Origin: Anaerotardibacter muris
GTDB lineage: Bacteria > Actinomycetota > Coriobacteriia > Coriobacteriales > Eggerthellaceae
Assembly: GCF_943192915.1 (NCBI RefSeq)
Contig: NZ_CALPCD010000006.1
Location: 1-64,000, forward strand
Reading direction: 5' to 3'
DNA: 64,000 nucleotides
Each line of letters opens with the position of its first letter. Within the stretch, counting starts at the first letter, position 1. The translations under genes were made by a program, and so were the position numbers. Below the pieces are notes generated by a model. That model was not told where the DNA came from. It did not search any database and was given only the letters and a program-made list of their open reading frames with translations. Below, in pieces: positions 9,911-18,779 of the stretch.

Positions 9911-10684
9911 ATGATCATCAAGAAGTCTCCGCGCGAGATCGAAGCAATGGCGAAAGCGGGCGAACTGAGCGCAAAAGCACTGCGCATAGCGGGTGCGGCA
10001 GTAGCTCCGGGCGTTTCAACGCTTGAGCTCGATCGCATTGCTGAAGAGGTTATCCGGCAGGGTGGGGGCATTCCTGCATTCAAAGGCTATGGCGGATTCC
10101 CTGGCTCGATCTGTGCTTCGGTGAACGAGCAGATCGTACATGGCATCCCTGCCGAGGGCGTTATCCTGCAAGAAGGCGATATCATCTCCATCGATACGGG
10201 TGCTACGGTCGGTGGCTGGGTGGGCGATAACGCCTGGACGTTCGCTGTGGGCAAGATCTCGCCCAAGAAGCAGCGGTTGCTCAAAGTGACCGAAGAATGC
10301 ATGTGGGCAGGTATCGATGCTGCGCGTCCAGGAAACCACTTGGGTGATATCGGGCACGCGATCCAGCAGATCGCTGAAGCGAATGGGTATGGCGTGGTGC
10401 GCGAATATGTGGGTCATGGCATCGGGCGCGTGATGCATGAAGAGCCGAATGTGCCTAATTACGGACGCAAGCATTCGGGGGTCCCGCTCGAGGTGGGCAT
10501 GGTGTTGGCCATCGAACCGATGATCAACATGGGTACGTATAAGACCAAGCAGATGCCTGATGGGTGGTTGGTTTGCACGCGCGATGGGAAACCTTCGGCG
10601 CACTTCGAGAAGACAGTGGCTATCACTGAAGATGGGCCGCTCGTGCTCACCGTCGAGCCTGATCATCGCAGGCCCATAGATTAA
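9911..10684 (+). CDS. map: Methionine aminopeptidase, type I
   Basis: This 257-residue enzyme removes the initiator methionine from nascent proteins. All five metal ligands of the family are visible: Asp95 (SIDTG), Asp106 (GDNAW), His169 (VGHGIG), Glu202 (AIEPM) and Glu233, plus the conserved substrate-site His78. There is no N-terminal zinc-finger extension, so it is the short bacterial type. A GGGAAGG site precedes the ATG. Here map is not beside secY/adk or infA as in many bacteria; it is monocistronic and divergent from the CapA-like gene. Confidence 0.95.
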   Translation: MIIKKSPREIEAMAKAGELSAKALRIAGAAVAPGVSTLELDRIAEEVIRQGGGIPAFKGYGGFPGSICASVNEQIVHGIPAEGVILQEGDIISIDTGATVGGWVGDNAWTFAVGKISPKKQRLLKVTEECMWAGIDAARPGNHLGDIGHAIQQIAEANGYGVVREYVGHGIGRVMHEEPNVPNYGRKHSGVPLEVGMVLAIEPMINMGTYKTKQMPDGWLVCTRDGKPSAHFEKTVAITEDGPLVLTVEPDHRRPID

Positions 10685-10686
10685 AG

Positions 10687-10906
10687 CGAATCTTCCGGGG
10701 TGCTGCGGCTGCAAGGTAATGCTGCATAACTTACCCGCTCCGCTGTTCGTGTAGACAAAAGGGCTATGCCCCCAATTTGTCTACACTCATGCGCTGCACT
10801 GCCTCATGCTCATTTATGCGAACCCGCTTCCAGCAGGTTCTATCTTTTCAAGTTAGTGTTCAGAGTAAGTTCTGCACCCTCACCTTACATCCGCAGCACC
10901 GTGCAC
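10687..10906. repeat. Dispersed intergenic repeat, copy B, with nested palindrome
   Basis: It starts GAATCTTCC-GGGGTGCTGCGGCTGCAAGG and ends ACATCCGCAGCACCGTGCAC, with inverted ends. Inside, at 10749-10786, is a nested palindrome with 11-base arms (GTGTAGACAAA and TTTGTCTACAC) that copy C lacks at this point. Nesting suggests that a second small repeat inserted into the first. It fills the gap between map and xerD, and no gene is seen. Confidence 0.7.
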
Positions 10907-10916
10907 TATCACCAGG

Positions 10917-11813
10917 TTATTCTTGCGCGCGGGGGTGAGCGGAGAGGTACTCTTCTTTGATGTGGCTCATCTGCACGTGTGTGTAGATCTGGGTGGTGGC
11001 GATGTCAGCGTGACCGAGCATGTCTTGGATCGAGCGCAGGTCGGCTCCGCCTTCGAGCAGGTGTGTGGCGAAGGAATGACGCAGGGTGTGTGGGTGGAGG
11101 TTCTTCACGCCGATCAACAGACCTGCATTCGAGACGATCTTGTGCACGCTTTGACGTGTGAGCCTTCCACCGCGCGCATTCAGGAACAGCGCATTGTTTC
11201 CTGTAGTCTTTGCGCTAACAAGCTCGGGGCGCGCGTCGTTCAGGTAGTCGATCAGACGCTCGAATGCGATGCCGGAAATGGGCACCATGCGTTCTTTGCT
11301 GCCCTTGCCGAATACGCGCAAGAATCCGTCTTCTAGCAGCACGTTTCCCTGATCGAGGTTCACCAGTTCGCTTACGCGCAGACCGCAGCCATAGAGCATC
11401 TCAAGGATAGTGATGTCGCGCTTGCCGATGATGGTTGAGGTATCCACTTTGTCGAGCATGGTAGAAACTTGATCGATAGAGAGCACATCAGGAAGACGCC
11501 CTGGTTTCTTCGGTAGGGGAATAGCCTGAGCCGGATCGCTCTTCACGTAGTTCTCGCGCAGCGCAAACCGGTGCAAGCCCTTGATGGCAGACAGGCGGCG
11601 TTCGATGGTTGACACTGCGAACCCCTGATCGAGCAAGCTTTTCTGGAATGCCAAGATGTCATCGCGCTCGATCTGCTCGATCGTGGTCTTGCCGCGTGAT
11701 TCGAGGAATTCGCGATAGGTGGTCAGATCCTTGTTGTATGCATCGATGGTAAGAGGCGAAGCTCCACGTTCGATGGCCATGTAGGCGAAGTATTCCTCGA
11801 TGAGTTGTTCCAT
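10917..11813 (-). CDS. xerD: Tyrosine recombinase XerD
   Basis: This 298-residue site-specific recombinase resolves chromosome dimers at dif together with XerC. An N-terminal SAM-like core-binding domain (1-100) is followed by the catalytic domain with all six residues visible: Arg146 (GLRVSEL), Lys170, His242 and Arg245 (HTLRHSF), His268 (LGHADI) and Tyr277 (QIYTHV). The length is typical of XerD. XerC and XerD cannot be fully separated by sequence reading, so the gene name is probable rather than certain. It is encoded downstream of pyrG on the same strand. Confidence 0.88.
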   Translation of the reverse strand: MEQLIEEYFAYMAIERGASPLTIDAYNKDLTTYREFLESRGKTTIEQIERDDILAFQKSLLDQGFAVSTIERRLSAIKGLHRFALRENYVKSDPAQAIPLPKKPGRLPDVLSIDQVSTMLDKVDTSTIIGKRDITILEMLYGCGLRVSELVNLDQGNVLLEDGFLRVFGKGSKERMVPISGIAFERLIDYLNDARPELVSAKTTGNNALFLNARGGRLTRQSVHKIVSNAGLLIGVKNLHPHTLRHSFATHLLEGGADLRSIQDMLGHADIATTQIYTHVQMSHIKEEYLSAHPRAQE

Positions 11814-11910
11814 GCTCTCATTGTAATGCGCTCTGCATCACTCGAACAAGGTACAGACGTTAGGGCATGATGGCTGCTTACGGTGATAACATGCCGACCG
11901 AGCGCATCGA

Positions 11911-13503
11911 TCAAGCACGCGCGGCTTCGACGAAGCCCATGAAGAGCGGATGTGGCTTGGTGGGGCGGCTCTTGAATTCAGGGTGCCCCTGGCTTGCTAC
12001 GAACCATGGATGATCAGGCAGTTCGATCATCTCAACCAAGCGCTCATCAGGTGAAACACCTGAGATCACCAAACCTGCCTTCGTGAGCGTATCGCGATAG
12101 GTGTTGTTCACTTCGTAGCGATGGCGGTGGCGTTCGTAGATAAGATCTTCGCCGTATGCGCGGTGAGCCTGCGTCCCTGGCGCGACCTTGCACGGATACG
12201 CTCCCAGACGCATCGTGCCACCCTTGTCCTCGACATCCTCCTGCTCAGGCATCAGATCGACCACGCGATAGGGTGCCCCTTCGTCAAACTCAGCCGATGT
12301 GGCCCCTTCGAGCCCCGCCACGTTTCGTGCGAATTCGCATACCGCAGCCTGCAGACCCAGGCAGATCCCTAGGAAGGGAATATCATGTTCGCGTGCGTAG
12401 TGCGCCGCTTCGATCTTGCCCTCGAACGCACGCTGGCCAAAACCGCCCGGTACCAGGATGCCTTGCATAGAACCGAGCATCTCGTCGGCGTTGTCTGCAT
12501 TCAGCTCTTCGCCATCGATCAGGTGCACGTCAACATCCATACTCTGGGCGATGCCCGCATGATGCAACGCCTCGATGATCGAAAGATAGGCGTCAGGTAG
12601 GCTCACATATTTGCCCACGATGGCGATGTCCACCGTGCCCTCGCATGCATCGCGCGCTGCCAGGAACTCTTGCAGTGGCGTGATGTTGATGGGTGCCACT
12701 GGCAGCCCCAACCGCTCGAGTACTTGCACGTCGAAATCTTGTTCGGCCAGCATGACCGGTACTTCGTAAATAGAAGGCGCGTCAGTGCACGAGAGCACTT
12801 CACGTGGTGCAACATCGCAGAACAGTGCGATCTTCTCGCGCGTAGCGCAGGTTATCTCATGGTCGGAACGGCACACGATGAAGTCAGGTTGCACGCCCAG
12901 TGAGCGCAGCTCCTTCACGCTGTGCTGCGTGGGCTTGGTCTTCACCTCGTGCGCCGCCGCGATGTAGGGCACCAATGTCACGTGCACGAAGCAGACGTCG
13001 TCAGCGGGGCGTTCCTTCTTGAATTGGCGTGCCGCCTCGATGAAGGGTAGCGACTCGATATCGCCGATGGTGCCGCCGATCTCTGAGATGACGATGTCGG
13101 CGTTCGATTGGTCGGCAATGCGATAGAGGCGCTCTTTGATGGCCTCGGTAACATGGGGAATGACCTGTACGGTTCCACCCAGAAAGTCGCCGCGACGTTC
13201 GCGTGCGATGAGCGTCTGATAGATCGACCCTTGGGTGAAGTTCGATTCCTTGGACAGGTTCTCATCGATGAATCGTTCATAATGGCCCAGGTCAAGATCC
13301 GCCTCTTGGCCATCATCGGTGACGAAGACTTCGCCATGTTGAAACGGCGACATAGTGCCTGGGTCAACATTCAGGTAAGGGTCCATCTTCTGCATGGTCA
13401 CCTTATATCCACGCGCTTTCAGCAGATGCCCGAGCGATGCTGCGGTGATGCCCTTGCCTAGCGACGATACCACGCCGCCCGTCACGAAGATGTGCTTAGC
13501 CAT
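11911..13503 (-). CDS. pyrG: CTP synthase
   Basis: This 530-residue enzyme makes CTP from UTP, ATP and glutamine. The N-terminal synthetase domain (about 1-265) starts with the hallmark [14 protein letters not shown]-loop region and contains [13 protein letters not shown]. The C-terminal class I glutaminase domain has the nucleophile Cys381 in GICLGLQ and the His-Glu pair in SQGHPEF. Length and order are standard. It lies upstream of xerD on the same strand with about 100 bases between them. Confidence 0.96.
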   Translation of the reverse strand: MAKHIFVTGGVVSSLGKGITAASLGHLLKARGYKVTMQKMDPYLNVDPGTMSPFQHGEVFVTDDGQEADLDLGHYERFIDENLSKESNFTQGSIYQTLIARERRGDFLGGTVQVIPHVTEAIKERLYRIADQSNADIVISEIGGTIGDIESLPFIEAARQFKKERPADDVCFVHVTLVPYIAAAHEVKTKPTQHSVKELRSLGVQPDFIVCRSDHEITCATREKIALFCDVAPREVLSCTDAPSIYEVPVMLAEQDFDVQVLERLGLPVAPINITPLQEFLAARDACEGTVDIAIVGKYVSLPDAYLSIIEALHHAGIAQSMDVDVHLIDGEELNADNADEMLGSMQGILVPGGFGQRAFEGKIEAAHYAREHDIPFLGICLGLQAAVCEFARNVAGLEGATSAEFDEGAPYRVVDLMPEQEDVEDKGGTMRLGAYPCKVAPGTQAHRAYGEDLIYERHRHRYEVNNTYRDTLTKAGLVISGVSPDERLVEMIELPDHPWFVASQGHPEFKSRPTKPHPLFMGFVEAARA

Positions 13504-13736
13504 GATGCTCCTTCACGGTGAACGTCCCTGCATGGGTGGTTCTTTCGCCCATGGGTGGGTGCCGCTGTTGCAGACGGTCCAACCGTTATTTGATTCTACG
13601 AGCAAAGAGGCTCTTGATGCGCAAGATGAAACCTGGGTTCACACGCATTTAATCTGTTGGAAATAGAGCGTGAGCTTGACGGGGCGAGCAGCTTCGGCCC
13701 GCTTGCTCTTCGAAGCGCAGTTCGCTCGAGCGTCTG

Positions 13737-14699
13737 TTAGGACTTGAAGAATGTATCCGACGCGTGAGCGTAGAATGACTTGGGCTGGTAGCGCAGCAGC
13801 AACGTTGGCTCATCGCCTGTGGCTACCACCACCTTGCGCACGGGAGAATTCAGCTCGATGCGCTCACCGTCGATGAACAAGGTGGCTGCACGATTCGCCA
13901 GAGAGGCATCAAGATCGATCTCGACCACATCTGAAGCGCCGGTCACCATGGCGCGTGATTGGAGCGTGTGGGGTGCGATCGGTACTGCTACCAGGCCCTG
14001 GAAGCTTGGATCGACCAGTGGGCCGCCAGCTGAGAGCGCGTATCCGCTCGATCCCGTGGCCGAAGCAACGATCAACCCGTCGCCGCGCATGTTGCCGATG
14101 CGTGCGCCAGAGATGCTGTAAGTGAAGTCGATGATGCGTCCTTGGTCGCCGCGCGCGATGACCATCTCATTCAAGGCGAAGAACTGTTGTGGCTTGGTAT
14201 CTTCGCCCTTCAAGATAGGATCGGATGCCAGCGAATCAGCTGCCAGGAGATCAGCCGCAAGCGACTCTTCGCGAACATCGTTAGGGGAAGCTTCGCTGGC
14301 GGCATCGTTTTCGCAATAGACCTCGATGCGTAGGTTGGTGCGCGCTTCCACGGTAACTTCACCTGCGAGCGCAGCGCTTACGATAGCGATCACGCCTTCA
14401 TCGTTGGGGTTAGCCATGAAGCCCAGATGTCCGAAGTTGATGCCCAAGATGGGAATGCGCTGGGTGCGGATCTGGTCGGCGGTGCAAAGGATGGTGCCAT
14501 CGCCCCCTAAAACAACCGCTAGATTGAAAGCTGGTTCGTCAACCGAGGCATCTTGGTCGATAATAACGTGAGGGGAGCGCAGCTCGTCACAGTCGTAGGT
14601 CTGATATTCGATGCCTTGCTTATCGAAGAATGCCTCGAGCAGATATGATGCTTCGATCGCTTTTGGGTTGAAGTTGTTGCGAACGATCAGGATGCGCAT
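13737..14699 (-). CDS. nadK: NAD kinase
   Basis: This 320-residue enzyme phosphorylates NAD to NADP. The GGDGT motif is at 65-69, and the glycine-rich SGYALSAGGP segment of the fold is present. Residues about 129-171 form an Ala/Ser/Glu/Asp-rich low-complexity insertion that most NAD kinases lack, just before the conserved FALNE stretch. The insertion keeps the frame and probably forms a surface loop. The gene is divergent from murJ. The 233 bases before pyrG hold no gene that I can see. Confidence 0.92.
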   Translation of the reverse strand: MRILIVRNNFNPKAIEASYLLEAFFDKQGIEYQTYDCDELRSPHVIIDQDASVDEPAFNLAVVLGGDGTILCTADQIRTQRIPILGINFGHLGFMANPNDEGVIAIVSAALAGEVTVEARTNLRIEVYCENDAASEASPNDVREESLAADLLAADSLASDPILKGEDTKPQQFFALNEMVIARGDQGRIIDFTYSISGARIGNMRGDGLIVASATGSSGYALSAGGPLVDPSFQGLVAVPIAPHTLQSRAMVTGASDVVEIDLDASLANRAATLFIDGERIELNSPVRKVVVATGDEPTLLLRYQPKSFYAHASDTFFKS

Positions 14700-14758
14700 G
14701 TGATTTCCCTTAACATGGTTTGTCGGATCAATTAATTATAGTCGCATAAAGAGGACCC

Positions 14759-16363
14759 GTGGCAAACGATTCAAGTTCCAACATCATCAAGAATACCAGC
14801 CTGATCACGCTGGCCACGCTCGCTTCGCGCGTTACGGGCTTGGTGCGCACATGGGCCATGGCATTCGCGCTTGGCAACACGGTGTTGGCTTCGGCATATA
14901 ACATCGCCTACAACATGCCGGCGATGATCTATGAATTAGCTGCTAGTGGCATCTTAGCAACGGCGTTCCTGCCGCTCTATCTGCTCCAGAAGGAAAAGAA
15001 TGGCGATGGGGGAGCGCAGACGTTCGCGTCTAACATGATCACGCTCACAGCTATCGTGTTGGGCGTGCTGGCGTTGGCGTGCTCCATCTTCTCGGCGCAG
15101 GTCATCGAGACGCAGACCTTTGCGGGCGGCGATCCAGCCGCCAAGGAGATGGCGGTCTTCTTCTTCCGGGTGTTCGCGGTGCAGATCCTGCTCTATGGTC
15201 TGGGTGCGGTCATCTCGGGCATCTTGAATGCGGAACGCTCCTATCTTGCTCCGTCGCTCGCGCCTGTAGTGAACAATCTGGTGGTCATCGTGACCATGTT
15301 CGGCTTCGTGCCGCTTTCGGCGTGGGATCCCACGTTCGCAATGTGGTGGTTGGCAGTGGGTACCTCGGTGGGCGTGTTGGTGCAGTTCGGCGCCCAGGTG
15401 CCGGCGCTCATCAAGCGCGGTGTGCGTTTGCGCCCTTACGTGAACCTGCGCGATCCCATGCTGGTGGAGGCATTGAAGGTCGCAGCACCGATGTTCCTCT
15501 ACATCGCGGGTACTATGATCACCTTCTCCTGCAAGAACGCCTTCGCGCTGCAGGCCACGCCCAATGGTCCATCAACGCTGAATTACGCCTGGATGTGGTA
15601 TCAGCTACCCTATGGCGTCATTGCGGTCTCTCTGGGGACCACGCTGCTCACCGAACTCTCCGATTGTGCAGCGCGCGATGATTGGCCGGGTTTTCGCCGT
15701 TATATCTCCAGCGGTCTTCGCAATACGTTCTTCTTGATGATCCCGCTTGCGGCCATGGTGTGTGGCTTGGCATTTCCTCTCATGCAGATGTTCCAGGCGG
15801 GCGCGTTCAATGCTGAAGACACTCAAACGGTCGGCGTGATCTTGATGGTCTGGACGTTCAGTCTGCCGTTCTACGCGGGGTATATGTATATGTATCGCGT
15901 GTTCGCGGCCATGCGCAAGTTCGTGCAATTCGCGCTAGTCGACTTCCTGCTGCGTTTCGTGCAGGTGTTCTTCTACTGGTATCTGTGCTCGGGCCCTGTC
16001 GGTCTTGCAGGCATCCCTCTGACGGACTTCTTCTTCTACGGCGTGATGTTCGTGGTGTGCTCGATCATCGTGCGCAGCAAGGTGGGGTCCTATGGGAATG
16101 GTCCTATCATCAGCATGTTCGTGAAGACTGCGATCGCAAGCGTCATCGCAGGGGTGGTAGTGTTCGCGCTCTCGCAGTTCGCGCTCGGAGCGTTTCCGCT
16201 CACAGGGGCTGCGGCCATCATCGAAGCGGTCGTGGTGGTGTGCGGTTGTGGCGTGATCGGGCTCGTTATCGCGTTCGGCCTGTGCAAGCTGCTGCGCGTT
16301 CCCGAATATCAGCTTCTCGGCTCGATCCTCGGCAAACTGAAACGCAAGCTCCTCCGCCACTAA
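14759..16363 (+). CDS. murJ: Lipid II flippase MurJ (MviN family)
   Basis: This 534-residue polytopic membrane protein of the MOP superfamily is predicted to flip lipid II to the outer face for peptidoglycan synthesis. It has the family N-terminus (NTSLITLATLASRVTGLVR) with the conserved early arginines, and a membrane-helix pattern consistent with 14 helices. Translation starts at a GTG with AGAGGA just upstream. It lies outside the dcw cluster but supports the same pathway, using the product of mraY and murG. Confidence 0.92.
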   Translation: MANDSSSNIIKNTSLITLATLASRVTGLVRTWAMAFALGNTVLASAYNIAYNMPAMIYELAASGILATAFLPLYLLQKEKNGDGGAQTFASNMITLTAIVLGVLALACSIFSAQVIETQTFAGGDPAAKEMAVFFFRVFAVQILLYGLGAVISGILNAERSYLAPSLAPVVNNLVVIVTMFGFVPLSAWDPTFAMWWLAVGTSVGVLVQFGAQVPALIKRGVRLRPYVNLRDPMLVEALKVAAPMFLYIAGTMITFSCKNAFALQATPNGPSTLNYAWMWYQLPYGVIAVSLGTTLLTELSDCAARDDWPGFRRYISSGLRNTFFLMIPLAAMVCGLAFPLMQMFQAGAFNAEDTQTVGVILMVWTFSLPFYAGYMYMYRVFAAMRKFVQFALVDFLLRFVQVFFYWYLCSGPVGLAGIPLTDFFFYGVMFVVCSIIVRSKVGSYGNGPIISMFVKTAIASVIAGVVVFALSQFALGAFPLTGAAAIIEAVVVVCGCGVIGLVIAFGLCKLLRVPEYQLLGSILGKLKRKLLRH

Positions 16364-16364
16364 C

Positions 16365-16410
16365 CGGGGACAGGATCAGGCTGCGAATCGCCTGGTGTGC
16401 TGCGGTTTGA
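16365..16410. repeat. Decayed fragment of dispersed repeat
   Basis: GGGGACAGGATC and TGTGCTGCGG between murJ and the next gene resemble the flank and left end of repeat copy C. The segment is short and diverged. Confidence 0.35.
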
Positions 16411-16414
16411 TCGC

Positions 16415-17143
16415 TTAATCCGTTAGGCGCCAGTAACCAGCTTTATTGGAGCCGATACGCTCGATGAATCCATATTCGCGCAGACGGCGAAATGAGCGAC
16501 GTACGGTGCTCTCGCTCACGCCAAGCACTTCGGCGATACGCAGAGCCGTCACGCGGCCGTTGGTCTCGAGCGCTTTCAAGATGAATTCATCGGTACTGGT
16601 CATATTCAAGCCATTGGCAGCGGCGATAGAGCGCTCTTTGAAGGTGACCTTTCGGTCGATGCTAGGGTCGCTGCCATGTTGAAGCTGGTGCGCTGGTGCG
16701 TGCGGCGAGCTTTCCTGATCAGGGGAAGTGGTGTTCTCAGGGCTCTCTGGCGATGATCCGAGGTGGTCCGTGGACTGCCAGTCTTTGAACAGGCGGGTAA
16801 GGATGTCCTTGGTCACCACGGTGTTGATGCCGTCGGTATACAGATAGTAGTTGTTGCGATAGCGCAGGGGAAAATCGGCGGCAGGAACGATGATCTCCAG
16901 ACAGAGCTCGGTGCCGTCCATGACCGGTTCGGTAGTGCAGGCAAGACCAAGTTCGCGTTGGGAAAGACGCGGGATCGATTCGAAGCTCTTGCGAATATGT
17001 TTGATGCGCCGTGCGCTGTTATCGGCGCTCGGAGACATCATCAGGCTGCCTCCACCCGCGTTGGCTATGCCGCAGAGCAGAGCGATATCTTCTTCGCGCC
17101 ATTCGGAACGGCGTACCACTAATTCTTTCGATGAGTCTGGCAT
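16415..17143 (-). CDS. Predicted transcription regulator: AlbA_2-like domain plus winged helix
   Basis: This 242-residue protein begins with a stretch typical of the AlbA_2 (divergent AAA-4, Schlafen-like) domain: a WREED...IANAGGGSLMM segment at about 14-36 and a later YYLYTDGINTVVT strand pair. A Ser/Pro/His-rich linker at 125-160 leads to a C-terminal helix-turn-helix at about 185-240 (RIAEVLGVSESTVRRSFRRLREYGFIE). It probably binds DNA and may sense a nucleotide (inference from the domain family). It is encoded alone, so no target can be proposed. Confidence 0.7.
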   Translation of the reverse strand: MPDSSKELVVRRSEWREEDIALLCGIANAGGGSLMMSPSADNSARRIKHIRKSFESIPRLSQRELGLACTTEPVMDGTELCLEIIVPAADFPLRYRNNYYLYTDGINTVVTKDILTRLFKDWQSTDHLGSSPESPENTTSPDQESSPHAPAHQLQHGSDPSIDRKVTFKERSIAAANGLNMTSTDEFILKALETNGRVTALRIAEVLGVSESTVRRSFRRLREYGFIERIGSNKAGYWRLTD

Positions 17144-17442
17144 CTAAGTTCTGTTCCTCTTGTTCTTGCAGGTCAACTTATCCTGTCATTATTCTATCAT
17201 TCACCACGAAGCGAACGGATATGAGTTGATTCGTGCGTATGTAATAGCCCATGAATGAGCGATGCCGAAAAGTCCCCAAAATGTACCGCTCGAAAAATAG
17301 CCCCTGTTCGCAGGTGATTTCCTACCAAGGCACCCACGCGAGACTGTGATAAAACTGTCGAGGGGAGATTCCCGCAATCATGAAAACCTATCAGTATCGT
17401 TCCTGCCGCATTTTGAAAAAAATGTCGTGGGGGGGGGTATCA
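17144..17442. other. Intergenic region, no gene seen, ends in a G9 tract
   Basis: About 300 bases separate the regulator start from the next gene. I see no convincing coding sequence. An in-frame ATG at 17380 would extend the downstream protein by 21 residues, but its only purine-rich site is 12 bases away. The notable element is nine consecutive G residues at 17429-17437, five bases before the preferred start at 17443. Confidence 0.5.
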
Positions 17443-17934
17443 ATGAAAAAGAGCAATTGGATCATCGTTGCGATCTTGGTCGTGGCTTCGATAGTCTTCT
17501 TGGCAATGTGGTATGCACTTGGCTTCAATCTGGTCGATGATCCGCTCGATCTGGTGGTCACCATCGTTTGGTGGGTCGTGATCATCGCGGTTTGCGTCTT
17601 GATCAAATGGTCCGAGAACAAACGCCGCCGTTTCATCCGCACGTCTTTTCTGGGCTCAGGCGTTATCTACAATCCTGAAGCGGGCATCGTACGCGTTGAA
17701 TCTGAAGCGTATGTCCCTGCACTTCAGCGCGTGCTTCGTAATCTGGAATACTCTTTCGACGAGAAGAACGTTTCCAACGATCAGCGTATCCGTTTCACCT
17801 ATATCGTTCGTACGGATAAATTCGCTGACAATGGCAATACCTGGGTGGGCGAAGTGGTGAAGGTGTCTAACCCTGATGATGTTCGTCGCTTCAATAGCAA
17901 GGTCGAGCTCGAACACCTTGTGAATGCGGCTTAG
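17443..17934 (+). CDS. Small membrane protein of unknown function
   Basis: This 163-residue protein has two predicted membrane helices near the N-terminus (about 6-26 and 33-54), an Arg/Lys-rich cytoplasmic boundary (ENKRRR), and then a soluble C-terminal domain of about 105 residues. I do not recognise the family. The ATG at 17443 is preferred because it directly precedes the first helix with a lysine pair and has the G9 run as its only ribosome-binding-like sequence. A strong terminator follows, so it is a single-gene unit just upstream of the dcw cluster. Confidence 0.6.
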   Translation: MKKSNWIIVAILVVASIVFLAMWYALGFNLVDDPLDLVVTIVWWVVIIAVCVLIKWSENKRRRFIRTSFLGSGVIYNPEAGIVRVESEAYVPALQRVLRNLEYSFDEKNVSNDQRIRFTYIVRTDKFADNGNTWVGEVVKVSNPDDVRRFNSKVELEHLVNAA

Positions 17935-17960
17935 TCCCGCCTTAACGATCCAGTCGAGTC

Positions 17961-17988
17961 AAGCGCCCTTCGGGGCGCTTTTTATTTG
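17961..17988 (+). terminator. Rho-independent terminator with UUCG loop
   Basis: AAGCGCCC at 17961-17968 and GGGCGCTT at 17973-17980 form an eight-pair stem around a TTCG tetraloop, followed by TTTATTT. It insulates the dcw cluster from upstream transcription. Confidence 0.92.
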
Positions 17989-18219
17989 CTGTGAGCATGC
18001 TCCATTTGCCCGATGATCTTGCATCCCACTTTGGGGCGAATCCGTGCCCTTTCCGTTCGTTTTGAGGTGAAAGAGAAGCAGTTCTTGGCGTGAATGGCAG
18101 CATTTTTGCCGCCTTATCAAAAAATTCTCCCACTTCGTTCCACCAAACCACACCCTATATCTAGACATATATTCAAAAGGAATACACAACATATAGTGTT
18201 ATGCAGAAATTCCTGGTCA

Positions 18220-18251
18220 AAAGTGGGGGAGCAAGTGGGAGAAAAGTGGGG
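18220..18251 (+). promoter_or_regulatory. Putative MraZ operator: three GTGGG boxes
   Basis: Three direct repeats, AAGTGGGG, AAGTGGGA and AAGTGGGG, have GTG at 18223, 18235 and 18246, a spacing of 12 and 11 bases. MraZ is known to bind repeated GTGGG/AAAGTG-type boxes spaced about one helical turn apart upstream of its own gene. The position upstream of the promoter and 85 bases before mraZ fits autoregulation of the cluster. Confidence 0.7.
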
Positions 18252-18268
18252 CAAAATCCCATTTTGTG

Positions 18269-18297
18269 TTGCATTGTGGACCTATTCGGATTAAAAT
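18269..18297 (+). promoter_or_regulatory. Candidate promoter of mraZ and the dcw cluster
   Basis: TTGCAT at 18269-18274 and TAAAAT at 18292-18297 are separated by 17 bases, just downstream of the GTGGG boxes. The -10 matches the vegetative consensus well and the -35 only partly. Confidence 0.55.
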
Positions 18298-18335
18298 AAC
18301 GGCAGCGGAGAGTCTAGTTTTGAGAGGAGTGAGTA

Positions 18336-18767
18336 ATGAGTGAGCTCTTAGGCGAATACCGTCACAAGATGGATCCCAAGGGTCGCTTGTCGCTTCCATC
18401 TTCTTTCAGAAAAGTGCTCTCACAGGATCTCAGGATCACCCCGGATCCAGAAAACCAATGCCTCTACGTCTTCGAGGTCGAGGACTACTCCAACTGGGTA
18501 GAGGGCCTCTTTGAAGGGGAGGGTGGCTTTGACGTCAGCAGCAAACGCAAGTCTGCGCTGCGTAAGGTACTCAATTCTCGTGTGAGGAACTGCGAGATTG
18601 ATAACTCGGGCCGTATCCACCTTACTCCCGCTCAGCGAGAGATCGCTGGGTTGAAGAAGGACGTGGTTTTCGTGGGCGATGAGGATCATTTCGAGATCTG
18701 GGACGCTAAGCGCTGGGATGAATTCGTCGGCTCTGTCGATCTGGCATCGCTGATGAGCGAATCCTAG
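18336..18767 (+). CDS. mraZ: Transcriptional regulator MraZ
   Basis: This 143-residue DNA-binding protein has two AbrB-like repeats, with the typical start GEYRHKMDPKGRLSLPSSFR and a second NSGRIHLTPAQRE copy near 90. It is the first gene of the division and cell-wall cluster and in studied bacteria controls that cluster. A GGAG site precedes the ATG. The triple GTGGG boxes upstream are its probable target. Confidence 0.95.
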   Translation: MSELLGEYRHKMDPKGRLSLPSSFRKVLSQDLRITPDPENQCLYVFEVEDYSNWVEGLFEGEGGFDVSSKRKSALRKVLNSRVRNCEIDNSGRIHLTPAQREIAGLKKDVVFVGDEDHFEIWDAKRWDEFVGSVDLASLMSES

Positions 18768-18779
18768 AATGCTTGCACA

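Noticed and set aside
13504..13736. tRNA or small RNA between pyrG and nadK
   Set aside because: No cloverleaf, CCA end or clear terminator could be found.
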